A stretch of DNA of 64,000 bases from NCBI RefSeq assembly GCF_964355755.1, contig NC_092674.1, forward strand, positions 28,198,001 through 28,262,000. The letters are read 5' to 3'. The stretch comes from Antedon mediterranea. Lineage: Eukaryota > Echinodermata > Crinoidea > Comatulida > Antedonidae. The translations under genes were made by a program, and so were the position numbers. Shown here in pieces: positions 11,230-25,500 of this stretch; the stretch's first letter is position 1; the number at the start of each line of letters is the position of its first letter. Under the pieces are notes generated by a model. The model was not told where the DNA came from and ran no database searches. It saw only the letters and a list, made by a program, of their open reading frames with translations.

Positions 11230-13330
11230 TTAAATTATGATAGTAACTATCATGTCAACAAATAAAAGAGACGAAATTTGGCAAGGATTTTTTCGAAAAA
11301 TTACCACTTTTTGACCTTATTTTTCGATATAATGTGATCCCATGACATTATAAGATGATGATATGACACTATACGTGCACATATAGTAATATTAGTGCAT
11401 ATTAATTGGATTTAAAAAAGGTTGAAATTTGGGTGATTTTGCTAAAAATCCATGTAGGGAAATTTCCGAAAAATGGCCGATTTTCGACCCTTTTATTTTT
11501 TGACATAAATGGTTACTATAGCACAATAAACATGCCTAGAGTCGAATAATGGGTTCTGCGAATGTCAATTGTGCTATAGTAACCATTTATGACATAAATA
11601 GCATAATAAACATGCGCAGAGTCGACTAATGGTTTCTGCGCATGTTAATTGTGCTACAGTAACCAGTTTTATCGAAAAATAAAAAGGTCGAAAATCTGTC
11701 ATTTTTTGAAAAAATCCCTGTACTATATATAGTACAGGGAAATTTCCGAAAAATGGCCGATTTTCGACCCTTTTATTTTTTGACATAAATGGTTACTATA
11801 GCATAATAAACATGCGTAGAGTCGCATAATGGGTTCTGCGCATGTCAATTGTGCTATAGTAACCAGTTTTGACATAAATGGTTACTATAGCATAATAAAC
11901 ATGCGCAGTGGCGAGTAATGGGTTTTGCGCATTTCAATTGTGCTATAGTAACCAGTTTTATCAAAAAATAAAAAGGTCGACAATTGGTCATTTTTTGAAA
12001 AAATCCCTGTACTATAGTACAGAGAAATTTCCGAAAAATGGCCGATTTTCGACCCTTTTTTTTGTTGACATAAATGGTTACTATAGCATAATAAACATGC
12101 GTAGAGTCGAATAATGTGTTTTGCGCATGTCAATTGTGCTATAATAACCACTTTTGACATAAATGGTTACCATAGCATAATAAACATGCGCAGAGTCGAC
12201 TAATGGGTTCTGCACATGTTAATCGAAAAATAAAAAGGTCGAAAATCGGACATTTTTTGAAAAAATCCCTGTACTAGTACAGGGAAATTTCCGAAAAATG
12301 GCCGATTTTCGATCCTTTTTTTTTTGTACATAAATGGTTACTAATAGCATAATAAACATGCGTAGAGTCGAATAATGGGTTCTGCGCATGTCAATTGTGC
12401 TATCATAACCACTTTTGACATAAATGGTTACTATACCATAATAAACATGCGCAGAGTCGACTAATGGGTTCTGCGCATGTTACTATAGTAACCAGTTTTA
12501 TCGAAAAATAAAGTTTTTGTGGTAAATGTGATTGCTAGCAATGTATATACGGTATGTCTGTAGGCCTACAATTATAATAAAAGGTGTCATTATTATTACA
12601 TATATTGCGCAGAGACGAATAATGGTTCTGCACATGTCAATTGTGCTATAGTAACCACTTTTGACATAAATATATAAATATATGTTATATATAAAGTTGT
12701 CCCATGACACTATAGGATGATGATATGACACTATATGTGCACATATAGTAATATTAGTGCATATTAATTAGATTTTAAAAAGGTCGAAATTTGTGCATTT
12801 TGCAATTTTTTTGAAAAATGACCAAATTTCGACCTTTTTATTTTTCGACATAAAGTGGTCCCATGACACTGTAAGATAATGATATGACTATATGTGCACA
12901 TACTTCAGGGATTTTTTTCCAAAATTTAGACCTTTTTTTTCCGACTGGTTACTATATCAAAAATAGGCATGCGCAGACACACATTATGTGCCAAATTTTA
13001 ACCCTTTTATATTTTTACATAATTAGTTACTAATAATAATTTGGCATGCTTAGACCTTAATGTTTTTAAAAGTTGATATTTTCGAAACATAATCCATGTA
13101 GAGGGATATTTTTACAGTCAAATTTCGACCTTTTTATTTGTTGACATTAATTGGTTACTATATCACACTACATGTTCTGTGCATGTTACCTCCATATATA
13201 TATAGAGTGCAATTTATATATATATATTTTTAAAAGTCAACATTTAAAAAAAAATTGTGGAAAATGACGAAATTTCGACCCTTTTATTTTCTGACAAACT
13301 GGTTACTGTATCATAATTTGACATTTTTTG
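11230..13330. repeat. Palindrome-rich satellite array, higher-order period about 280 bp
   Basis: The landmark AACATGCG(C/T)AGAGTCGA occurs in pairs near 11530/11607, 11810/11900, 12095/12183 and 12355/12445, giving four well-preserved higher-order units plus diverged units to about 13330. Each unit is built of inverted pairs: GGTTACTATAGCA with TGCTATAGTAACC, CATGCGCAGA with TCTGCGCATG, and GGTCGAAAATCGG with CCGATTTTCGACC. A hairpin made of CCCTGTACTA and TAGTACAGGG is also present, and its central spacer shortens from unit to unit (11710, 12005, 12262). No coding potential; short open frames here are by-products of the repeat. Confidence 0.8.
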
Positions 13331-13515
13331 GACATAAATGGCTACGATGGCTCTATAAAAGAGCGATAAAAATATACAAATAAATTCAATAACTTTACTA
13401 TTGTTTATTAGCCGTAGAAGCCTTGAAACAATATTTTTCAAAAACACAGTTTTTGACTGCAGAATGCTGGACTATTATAAAGTATCAAATAATAGACAAT
13501 GGCCTTTCTGATTGC

Positions 13516-16500
13516 TTATGTTTTTAACTTCTTTGGTGGGGGCTCAGTAACATCAGCTGAATCAACGCTGAAACCTGACACCTGGATGAACACCATTTGA
13601 AAAGAAACAAACAATATATTAATACTATGTGCATTAAGTTTACACTCATTTAAAGCTCTGTCTACACTATCAAACAAAATAAGCGTAATATGCCCACATA
13701 TGGTAGTGATATGCCACATAAAGTTTGATAGTGTAGACAGAGCTTAACAAAATATGTGCCAATTAAAAATAAATAAATGTGCCCATGAAAAAAAAATAAA
13801 TGTGCCAATTTTTTTTTTAAATGTGACCATTTAAAAAAAAAACCCAAAAATATGGACTTAGTTTACATTACAAAAACATACTCTCAAAACTTTAATATAT
13901 GAAGTAATAAGCCAATAAGCTTACCTTGGGTTTTACTAGCTTCAGCATTAACTTTTGATGCTGTACATCTGATGCATTGATGCTTAACTGGACAGTAACA
14001 GGATCAAACATATGTAACGACACATCACCAGCAGTTTGGCTTTGCTCCTAAAGAGAAAAACAAACATAGTAATCAGAATCTTGATTCAAGTAATTGGTTG
14101 CACTTTCCCATTGAAGCATAGAAATAAGTGGGTTTGTGTTAAGGCCAACATTGTATGACGAGGTCCGACAAGTCATCTCATCAAGATTCAACTTGGACAG
14201 CACTAACAAGATGATATCGTCAGGCCTCGTTGTACAACGCTGTCTGTGTTGGTTTTTATATTGAAGCTCTGTATACAAACATGTGACAAAAAAATATATT
14301 GGAAACTAGTTTGATAGTGTAGACTGAGCTTTAAGTAATAAAATAGTTTACCTCTTCATTGTAAGTAAATAAACTTGATGCAGTTTTGTCTTCAGGCTTC
14401 AAAAACAAGGTGCCTTCTAAACCATATTTTGGGATGAAAACCTGCAGAGCATTCTTTCTGACAAACATTACATAGCCTTCCTCATCCTCCTGTTTGTTCT
14501 TGAAGAATATCTGAGAAAGAAAGAAAATAAATGAAATGAGTTTTCATTGTCTACACTATCAAAGGAGTGGAGTTGTGACTTGGTGGTTATGATACATAGC
14601 TATCACTTTAAGGGCAGGATTTTTTTTAAGGACAAAATTACAACTCCACTCCAAAAGACTTGTAATAAGACTTTGTATATGTTTGTCTAGTGAACCTCTG
14701 AGGGTCCCTAATGATCAGCAATTGCTGGATGGATCACCCATATTAAATATGGTTAAAAAAAACCAAAAAAACTAGGTAGTTTGACAAAAAAATGTGATGT
14801 TCCTAATATGGTAGTGATATGAGATCATCATGTCCATATATGGGCACATCACATTTTTTTGTCGCATAAAGTTTGATAGTGTGGACAGAGCTTTAGGGTT
14901 GGTGTACCCTTACGTGTTATTTACCTGTGTGTGTAATCCAACTGAAGCCCTACCAGCATACTGCGCCATTCGATGACGATAGTTGAGATTATTGCATATA
15001 GCTTGGATCTTATTCTTTTGTAGAAGATCTGGATAAGACTTATCAGCTCTTATACACACTGCCAGCATACGATGCACCATTAAATCAGAATACCTGTTTA
15101 TAGAGGAAATCATCAAATTTATCTACTGTAGTTACTGCAGTAACTATCTTTTTACAGTAACAACGTATGTTTTAGTTTGTTTTAAGGTCTATGAACAAAA
15201 CTTATTCTTATTTGGTTATGTTTTATTTTTGTCGCCATATATCATATAAACTCCAAAATAATTTTACCTTCTAATGGGTGACGTGAAGTGAGTATAAATT
15301 GGAGCTGCTAAACCAAAGTGGTGGTATTCTAACTCGGGAAGTGTTCCACTACTAAAATATAACGCTTGTGTCATGCAACGAGTCGTCATCATTCGTAGTA
15401 ATGTGTTGAAATACGGTATTTCCGGATTGACAGCCTTGTCTAAAGAATCTGATAAGGCTTTACCGCTGTCGATCACTATCGTGAAACCCTGTAGAAAAAG
15501 CATAACAATTATTAAACAAGAAGCTTAAATGGGCACGAAAAATTATAAAAATTAATAGTTATAATTATATTCATGTAAGAGTTTTTAAGTAATCTGATTG
15601 GGTGGTGATGATGGAGTTTCAAGGCAGTAACAAGAATTTTAAAACAGACGAGGTAAAAATTCTTTAAATATAATTTGTGAGTGGTGAAAATTGAACGCCT
15701 CGTCTGCCTCTTGTTGGCTACGGCCCGGAGTTTGACATTAGTAAGTACAGGTTATAGTCACTGCTTTAAGATCAAACTGTAAACTTTCTTCAAGTATAAG
15801 GTAAGTAGGCTATGTATTCAATTTATAAATTTATTTAAAAAAATAAAAGTCAATAAAAATAAATGCAAACTTCACCATAGATTTTGCAGCTTTGATAATT
15901 GTGTCAAAGTTTGAAGGTGATGGGACCGGATGTCGACGTAACAGAGCACATTCCGGAAAACTTTGCAATATACGTTTTGCAACTGAGATGTTTGCCAGCA
16001 ACATGAATTCCTCAACCATTGAATTGGTATCTCTATGAAAGATGAGAAATATATCAAAATGAGAGTAAACTACAAGCTGCCTTACTGCATGGTAACTTTT
16101 TCCTAATGCCTCCATTCTCTGCCGAAAGGAGTGGCACAAAACTTTGGACTATCTTGAAAATAAAAAATGCAGAATATGTTTACATATAGTACTTTGATCT
16201 TCTCAGCTTGTATTTATTGGAAAAATATAAATTATTGATGACATACCTCATTTCCTTTGCTTGTACGTCGATTGGGTCGTGTGTCTCTGAGTCGATGTTA
16301 AAACGTATTTCAGCAGATGCTAATGTTAAAGCACTGTGAAGAGAATATCACTGACTTAGTTTTTGCAAAGGATGGGAACATTATTTACAAAGACTAAAGC
16401 TCTGTTTACACTATCAAACTTTACGCAAACCACCCATCCGCTCCACATTGTGTGTCATAAGGAACATAACATAGATTCTATATTTTTATTACCGTTACCA

Positions 16501-19500
16501 CTCTTCTGTGTAAATTGGTCTTTAAGCTCAGGTTTGATCTCTAGGCAATACAGTGCAATCTACTGGATGTGATGTGTTCAAATTATGCACATCAACAGTA
16601 ACAAATTAAAGGTTTATGTTACATACCCATTATCCATTCTTCCTCTTTTCAGAATCTTAGCTAATTTGTTTAGATTCCGTAAACTTTCTGTCAACGGATC
16701 TGTTTGTGATTTATCATCGATCTTGAGTTGTGCTTGCTCATATGTATAGGCACTCTGAAAAATAACATGATTAAAAGATTATTATTATTAATAAACAAGA
16801 AATATTTCTTACAAAAAACGCTGCTTGCTTATTGAAAAATATTTTTTATTTCAAATGTTTTTGAATGTGTCATTTTATTGTCACATAATAGTTATTTTAC
16901 CTGAAAAAATGTAATTTAAAGCAACAAATACTTAAATTGTCTGTCAGACAATGGTTTTTGGGTTTCTTTTCTTTTTTTATATGTGAATAAATATTATTTT
17001 TTTGTTACAGAAGTGAATAATCAATTTCTGTCACTTTAGTTAATTTTATTGCTAAGGTCAAATCTGGGGGTCACTTCATCACCCTAGATATTTCAATTGT
17101 GAAGTATCCTATTACAAACACAAACTTTAATGGACTGTTTTGATAATAATTCAATGAATATCTGACAGTGAATATACCAGAAATGCTTAGGGATTTGTAA
17201 TTTTAGCATGACATGTCCTAATAGACTCTTTCCCAGACGTTTTTTGGGTCTACTGTAGCAGCTGGAATCAATAAATCATAGTGGAGTTTCCATTTTCACA
17301 AAACTGTCTGTCCTTAGAACTATAACTGCTGCTTGCTTTAGCTTCTGATTGAGTAGTCCTAATGGGACGTAGCGGGCTAGAGCAGCAGCGTGAAAAAAAA
17401 TTGTTATTATGTTACATAAAGGCACTCTGAAATACAATAACAGATGAAAATTCAAATATATTTAAGCAAAAAGCTAAATCAAAACGATAAAGTAAAACAG
17501 CCAAAAAGAAATGCCAAGCTTTTGGAAAACACTATTATTTTTCAGGGCAGTTCTTGGAGATATAAAGTAGATATGAGCTGGATGAGTGGAGTGGAAAGTA
17601 GAACAAACGAGGCACAGACTGGTGATGGTATATTACATTTACATAAAAATTGATAATCATTTTACTATAAATCCCCTTGTTCCCCTAATCCCCAATATGA
17701 AATATTTACCCTTGAGTTAATAACACTCTTGCAAAACCTTGTAGAAACGATCTCTGCGTCTTTCGTCACCTCCCAAAGACATGAGAATGCGAAGCGTTCT
17801 TCCTTCTCCCGTAATGAACATAGATTTGAACTCAGAAGGTCAGGAACCATGTCGATTCTCTAAATATACAAAAACAGGTTATGATCAAACAAATCGTAAA
17901 AAAATATAAAAAGAGGTTAAGCTATAAAAAAGCATTCCAGACACAAAATAATCTCAAAATAAAAGTACTTTTTTAATAGCAGATCCATGCAGAAACGTTG
18001 CATCTATATTGTAAGATAGTACACAAGACTGTAACAATATGGAGTCTGTAACCCGATGCCATGAAACAAGATGGTGTCCACAACAACCAAGTTGTCTAAA
18101 TTTTCTCTATAAAACAATACTCTTTATTAGTCAATTATACCTTGTCCACTAGATAGACCGTTGTTCCTCTGTTAGCTGCCTCATCATCTAAAGCATTGCC
18201 TGGCTTAATAAAGTGACTCACATCTGCAATATGAACGCCAACCTGAAACAAATAATTGTTAGTTTTCATCATCATTAAATTACAGTCTCAATCTAAAATT
18301 GTATTAAAAAAAACCACTAAAGATACCTTTAACATTAGGTCAAGAAGTACGTAGGTAATTAACCTATCCAGGGCAGTCCAGGGTAATCTCCCAGACATGC
18401 TGCTTGTAAACAAATTACAATATGAAGGTTTGTTTTCAATAACATGAAATTTGGAATTACCAGAGCAAAGGAATGATGAACGAAAACCATAGTCAATACT
18501 TTCTATTGCCTATGAGGAAACTAATGTTTACCTCAAAATGACCGTTCTCTAATTTTCTACAATGTAAGGCATCGTCAATATCAGTACAGCCCGGTGGATC
18601 AACACTGCATATGTCAAGATGACGCAAATCTTCACGACTATCGTAATCCTAAAAAAAAAAAAAAATAGGATAATGAAAAGTGTTTTTACTACCACAGCGG
18701 GAAACATAGACAAAGGGCTGCAATACATTTATAACATAGATGAAATAATATAACTCAATTATTGAGGATATTTTATAATTTTAAATTTTTAAGTGAAATT
18801 TCTAGTTTTGGATCTGATCTTTCGACTAGTGAAAACGATTTCTTGTTAATTCTGAAAGATTTGTTATCTGAGCAACTTGAAGCTCAGGTGGTTTCACCAT
18901 GTTTATGCAAATTTTAATCAATGTTATGTTGAATTTTTTCAACAAAAGAAGTTTCCATTATTATTATTATTATTATAATAAAGGGTAGTATATATAATAA
19001 ATGTATTGGATATTATTTTCATCATACCATCATATATTTATGTGTTAAAATGCAGGTAAAAGCACGGTCCAAACATGTTTCTGTATCGAAGCTCTTATAA
19101 TTTTTATTCATTTTGAGAGAATCAAACAGTACATTCATAAAATAATGTAATCATTTAATAGTCACAGTGAAAAACACATTGCTACCTCTTGTGTGATGGT
19201 CCAAGGAAGTTTTGGCAAAAAGCTTAGAACGTTTGATGAAAACACTTCATGCGGGATGTCGTGCTCGAGTAGAAGAACTTGGTTCTCTGTTTCACGATCT
19301 CCTACTTCACCAAGCTTCTTTACATAGTGACCCTACAACATCAATAGTACAATATAAATGAGCAGAAAGCCATAAAATAACAATTTAAACATAAAATGGA
19401 ATTAGGCGGAATTTAAGGACATATAAAATGAATTTGGAAATTCTAGAGAAACTAAGCTTGGGTGCAGGCAAACCCCGAAACCCAGGAATGCACTTTTTGT

Positions 19501-22500
19501 ATGTGCATATGCAGTACATAAAATCATAGTGAACACCAATTTGGGATTGAGTTAGGTACAGTGAGATGTTGCGAGGTGAAAACCTGGTTTGAACTAATGA
19601 CCCTGGATTGGAAGTGAAGAAGTACTTACTAAAGGATATTTAAATTCCTAGGTCAGCTGTCTATAGACACTACTAGTCTACATCCAAGTAGTGATTCCGC
19701 TTGCTTTGTTTCTATTTATACTTACTAAAGGGTATCTAGAATTCCTAGGCCAACTGTCTATAGACACTACTTGCCTACATCCACGTAGCGATTCCTCTTG
19801 CCTTGTTTCTATTCATACTTACTAAAGGGTATCTAGAATTCCTAGGCCAACTGTCTATAGACACTACTTTTCTACATCCAAGTAGCAATTCCTCTTGCCT
19901 TGTTTCTATTCATACTTACTAAAGGGTATCTAGAATTCCTAGGCCAGCTGTCTATAGACACTACTAGTCTACATCCAAGTAATGTTTCTGCTTGCCTTGT
20001 TTCTATTCGTACTTTTGGTATTCGTTTCTCAGCTGCTATAAACAAACGCCTCGTGCTCTAAAGAGAAAACAATTAAAATTATAAAATGCTAAAATGATAA
20101 ACTTTATTATGCTCTGTCTACACCATCAAACTTTATGTGAAAAAATAAATGTAATGTGCCCATATATGGACATGATGATGTTATACGGCTTTACCACGTT
20201 GAAACACCGGTTCTCGTCAGATCACCGAAGTTAAGCGACGTTGGGTCTGGTTAGAGCTTGGATGGGAGACCATCTGGGAAAAACGGGTGCTGTATACGGA
20301 GCTGGGGTCCCGTTAGGCATTTGAAATCAGCACTGCTGACTCTTATGGCAGCCCCTGCATCTAGTATCTGCCTCAGACCTCTGGTCAAGGTGGGCACTGG
20401 ACGAGAGAAGCCCTTGATCAATGTTAGGACCAATCAAGGTGCTTTAAACAGTCCTGGCTTTGTTTGTATCAAAACCTAATTATCGCTGCTGGTTTCGATT
20501 GAATAAAATAAAAAAATAAAAAATAAAATAAAATATTACTACCATATTTGGGCACATCACATTTTTTTTATATTGTAGACAGAGATTTACGTAATATTAA
20601 ATTAACTAGCTCCAAGACACATAAATTGGTATGGTATAATCTAGCACTCACTCCTTTCAGTAACGATTGTTGTAATATTCCGCAGTACGGGCGCCAGTTG
20701 CGTTTGATTATACCAATGACTTTCCCAGTTGGTTCTCTGAGTTCTTTTCTCACCGGATTTTTTTTCCCATCAGGTTCCTGTAGGAAAGAAAGAATAAGGT
20801 AGGCTAAAGGATTAAAATAAATATAAATTGGTAACAGAAATTAAAACACGCCGATATAATCAATATATATATATCAAGTTTAAAAATTGATAATTATGTA
20901 TAGAAACCATAAAAACCAGAAAGAAAGGCAAGACAGCATACTTACACTTTCAAAGTCATCATCATTAAATTCATCTTTCTTTGAGTTATCCACCATTACT
21001 AGTGATGATGGACAAGTCCAGTCATCTTCTGGTAACATCTCTATAGCAACAACATCACCATGAACAGAACGATTCAAATGGGACAAACCCTTGATAAATA
21101 CCTTTAGATATAATGAGAGAAAAAAAGAACAAAATTATGAAATTGGTAATTATATTGTGCAGATTTTGGTAAAGTTCCATAACTTTTTTAGCTGTTTAAT
21201 GACACATATGAACCAACCTTATATTTAAAAAAAAAATGTTTTAAGTATTTTATAGTCCTCGAGCATAAACTGAGAAGATTGAGATTAGGCCCTCTACAAA
21301 CCCACGGCAGCCAGTTGTGCAGCGCATACCAGGGAGACGATCCTTTCTTTTTCAATTAGTGTACTAAGTTATTTAAAATGCACTATATTTACACGGGACC
21401 AACGGCTTTACGTCCCATCGGAAGGACAAGGCAATGAGAGTAGAATACAATCAGTATGGTACAGATAGATTTGAACCCATGCCTTTCAAATCCATAACAA
21501 CATTACTCACTGCTTTATCTTGGTCCTGGACGTTTACACTTCCTTCTTTGTAATTTTCTCTGCTTGCGTGAAACGTTCCTTGCAGGTACTTGCCGGATTT
21601 GATGCCAGCGTGAAGCTCACTAGATACAACATATTCAGGAAACATTACCTTTCCTTGTACCATAATATCTGCATTTACCTTTAAGAGAGTCATAATCCAT
21701 GTAAACGCTATAATTTGTAAGTAAGTTTGTATAAGTAATATTTATTGCTTTCAAAACCAGTTTATTATTTAAACAATTTATAAAACAGCATAATATATGA
21801 AACATAGAATAATACAACTATTTATATATAAGAAATTAAAAATAGAAAGTAGGGGATGGCTTGATTCCTAATATAAGGGGTCCAAGGTACTTTACCACTG
21901 GATTTAAAACTAAACTATATTCTTGGACAAACTTAGTTATTTTGTACAGAACTAGAGTCTTTTTAGAGTACCATTATTCGGGGGCGGATCCACAGGGTAG
22001 CGCAAGTGGCGATGTGGTGTCCACGTGGACCTACTTCATAGGTGCTGATCATCATAAACATTTTGTTAAACTTGCTTTATAGTTTTTAAGTATATTGCTT
22101 AACATAAAAAACAACTGCATACAAAATTGAAATGTCATTTTCTTTACCTTATCCATTTTATGTTCATTATCAGTAATCAGAGCCAACCTATCAACCAGTT
22201 CTGGTTTACCAGTCAATGACTTGACATACTCATGAACTATGAAAGAAAAACAAGTGTTAGGGATATTACATAACCTAGCAAAACTCTATGGAGTTTACAC
22301 ACACCAGGACAGGGTATTGCTTTTCGTACATACAGAGTTGGGGACACCTCATGAAACGTCACAAAATAAACATAAATATTTATTAGTCATATCCATAAGG
22401 TGTGACGTAAGAATTGTGCTAACTACAATTCACTAATGCAAATTCCTTCCATTGAGCAGTCGGTGTAGTCGAGTGGATTAGACTATAGACTTTACATGTC

Positions 22501-25500
22501 AATGTATGGGGTTCAAATCCCATGAGCAACTTCTTTTTACTTTATAGTGAGAGAGATTATGTAGAGGCTTAAGTTTAGTTATATTAAGGAAGTAGTTTGG
22601 CTATTTTTCACATAAGGGATCCCCAACTTATGTACGAAAAATAAAATTGCCACCAGGGCATCAACACCGGCATTTTGTATGGTGTGTGCCTCGGTGTGTA
22701 AATTAAAGTTTTGTTTATAATAGTGGATGTTTTAACAAGGGGTATTGACAAATACCTTTCACTTTTAACCTTTATACATACCCTGTTCAGACTACAGTAC
22801 AGTTTTGCCTATACTTTGTCCATTTAGATATCATGTTACAATAAAAAGTTTAATTTCTTTTACCTATATAAAAATGAGGCATTTATTGCTTTCTGTATTT
22901 TACTGAATTTTTGTTAAAAACTTTTTTTTTATCAGGTTTTTTTTCTTTTTAATCTTTTTCACAACCTCACACATTGACAACTGACTCTTTAATTTTTTGA
23001 CAACCTCTACAACTCCAGACAAGTTTTATGTAATATTTGCCTTCCTCTCCCAAAGTTCAGAGTTCAAGACATTATACAAAACATTGTAATTAATTAGTTT
23101 CTTGTACTGTAATTGCTAATTGAAACCATTATAGCAGTTTAGATTGCTTTTGCTGAAAGACAGTAGACGAGGGGAAGAATGTTAGGTCGCTCAAATACTG
23201 TCCAAATAATGAATGAAAGGGTGTATACTGGGCTTATAGGCATGTGCAGAGCACCATCTCCTTCGCCTACTGTCTCAAAAGAAAGACTTGCTATAATCAG
23301 AAGCAGTTGATTACTTGTATAAGCCTGCAGTCCATCCTCAACTGCTTTTTCTCTATTGGCCTGATCATTCGTTAGAAGAATGACTTGAACCTGGTCCTGT
23401 TGATGATCAGGATGACGCTTGCACCCTTCCAGATGACCATTGAACCAGCTGGTAGCCTTTCTGATGGCACGGTCATTATAATCATTTGGACTTTCTCCAC
23501 CTTCTCTTTCTATATAGGTGTCTCTAAAATATAAATATTATATAAAAAAAACATAGTAAAATTTAAGAGAAATTGAAAGTTTATTCTTAATAGTAAGTTT
23601 ACTAATACCATCATCAACATATTTTCAGTTTCTGTTGTATTTTTCAATAAAGTAATTATAATAATAAAAGAATAGCTTTTTACCGGAGTCTCAAAGCGCA
23701 ACAGGAAAAGAATAACTATTGAAATAGGTGAGTTTTCAGGAGAGATTTAAATTGAGGAGATAGAGTGTTGGAACTGATGGAACCAGGAAGTTGGTTCCAG
23801 ATCTCTGGTGCCTGAGAAAAGGAACTCTTAGGCACGAACATTAGTTCTAGGTGGTGCTAACATAAGAGGATCCGTTTGATCAGCATGAAGACATACATTA
23901 GAAGGTTTAATGTAATGTTTATAAATTATTGGGTGGAATTATTTTTTATATGTAAATAGAAAGGCCAAGGGGTTAAAATTAAAAAAACAAAAAACAAAAA
24001 AATTTAGATTTAACAGTGGTCCTTAAACAGAGACCTAAAATAGAGACCTAAAATACTAGAGACTGCTTCAATATATTTGAGTTGAAACTACCTGCCAGGT
24101 GTTATAATATACACAGACATAATGTATTTTACAATCAACCAACTTCCTGTGTTTTATCATACAACACTCAATAACGTTAACAGCTTCCGATAATTACACG
24201 TTTTATCAACATCGCCAAGTAGGACAAAACATTGATTTATAATTTAAAATAAATATGTTTTTAAGTTCCTCTTGAATAAAACCATGCAGAAAAAAAAATT
24301 ACTTTTTCCTCCATGATAAAACCAATTATGTCTACCTTTGGCTACAATACATGCCAAAATAGAACTTGGATCATTTTCTTTTATTAGGAATTAATATGTT
24401 TGCTGGTACGGCATCGGGCGTTGACAAATGCCAATTTATAAGCAATATCAAACTTAGTAATACTAATAGCTGTAGAAACCTAATTTAAAGATATATTGTC
24501 CCTCTAAAAATAATTATTTTTTTAATATACCATGTCACATAATAGTTAATCACTTTGACCAAAAATTGGATAAAAAAAATGTAATTTAAAGCAAAACATA
24601 CTTAAATTGTCTGTTGTTTTTGGTTAAAATTAAACATTTCTTTTGTCCTTTTTATATTAAGTGTAAAATGTTTATTTTTTTTTACAGAAGTGAATTAAAA
24701 CTGCAAAATGGTCTATTTAGAGTATGATTTTATTAATCTATATTTTTATGTTTTTGGGGGATAATAAAAAAAAACTTTTCCTTACTTGTGGTGTTCATTT
24801 GTAAAAACATAAAATCGCTTCTCTTTGTTGGCAATAATATCTTTTATTCTTTTGTATGCTGGTAAACTTCTATGCTTAACCTAAAAAAAATAATTATAAA
24901 TTAGAGCATTACAAATGTCCATACAGGTAATAAAAGAGCTCCAGGTAAAAAAAAATCATGTAGACCACTTTATAAAGCTATCAAATTAGTTTGACAAAAA
25001 AAGTGTGATGTGCCCAAATATGGTAGTAACAATATGCCCAAATATGGTAATGATTACATCATTATGTCCATATATGGGAATATCACACAGACAGAGCTTT
25101 TAAAGGCGCTTATTTCATGATGTTCATTCTGCTGACAAAAGTTATAATATAACCTCACTTATTTTTTAAAATCATTAATGTTGAAAAGGTTTATATTTAT
25201 ACTAAATACCCTTTAAAATGATTATGAGAGAATAAGTGGGGTTGTAATATAACCCCACTTATTTTTACTCGGGGTACCCGAGTCTAGGACTTGCTCATTT
25301 TCTCCTCCTCCTCCATCTGGACACTATTGAGTAAAAAGTGCGATTTTTAAAGTACTACTCCTCCCTTTATTAGTTGTAGTATTGAGCTCGGATTTAGCAT
25401 GAATATACTACAGGGACATGTCCTCTAAGTTATAGAGCCGGATTTTTTAATTTCAAACCGGATGCAGCCATATATCACGTCTCGAAGATGGTACCGTATA

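Noticed and set aside
17444-17653. Plus-strand open frame of 69 codons in DIS3 intron 13
   Set aside because: It overlaps a dispersed repeat also present near 42292. No homology or splice context.
20182-20299. Functional 5S rRNA gene
   Set aside because: Several substitutions and small losses relative to 5S rRNA, no T-run terminator at the 3' end, and a SINE body plus A-rich tail follow directly.
22460-22532. Functional tRNA gene
   Set aside because: Good A and B boxes, but the acceptor stem does not pair and no clear anticodon stem-loop forms, so it is listed only as tRNA-like.
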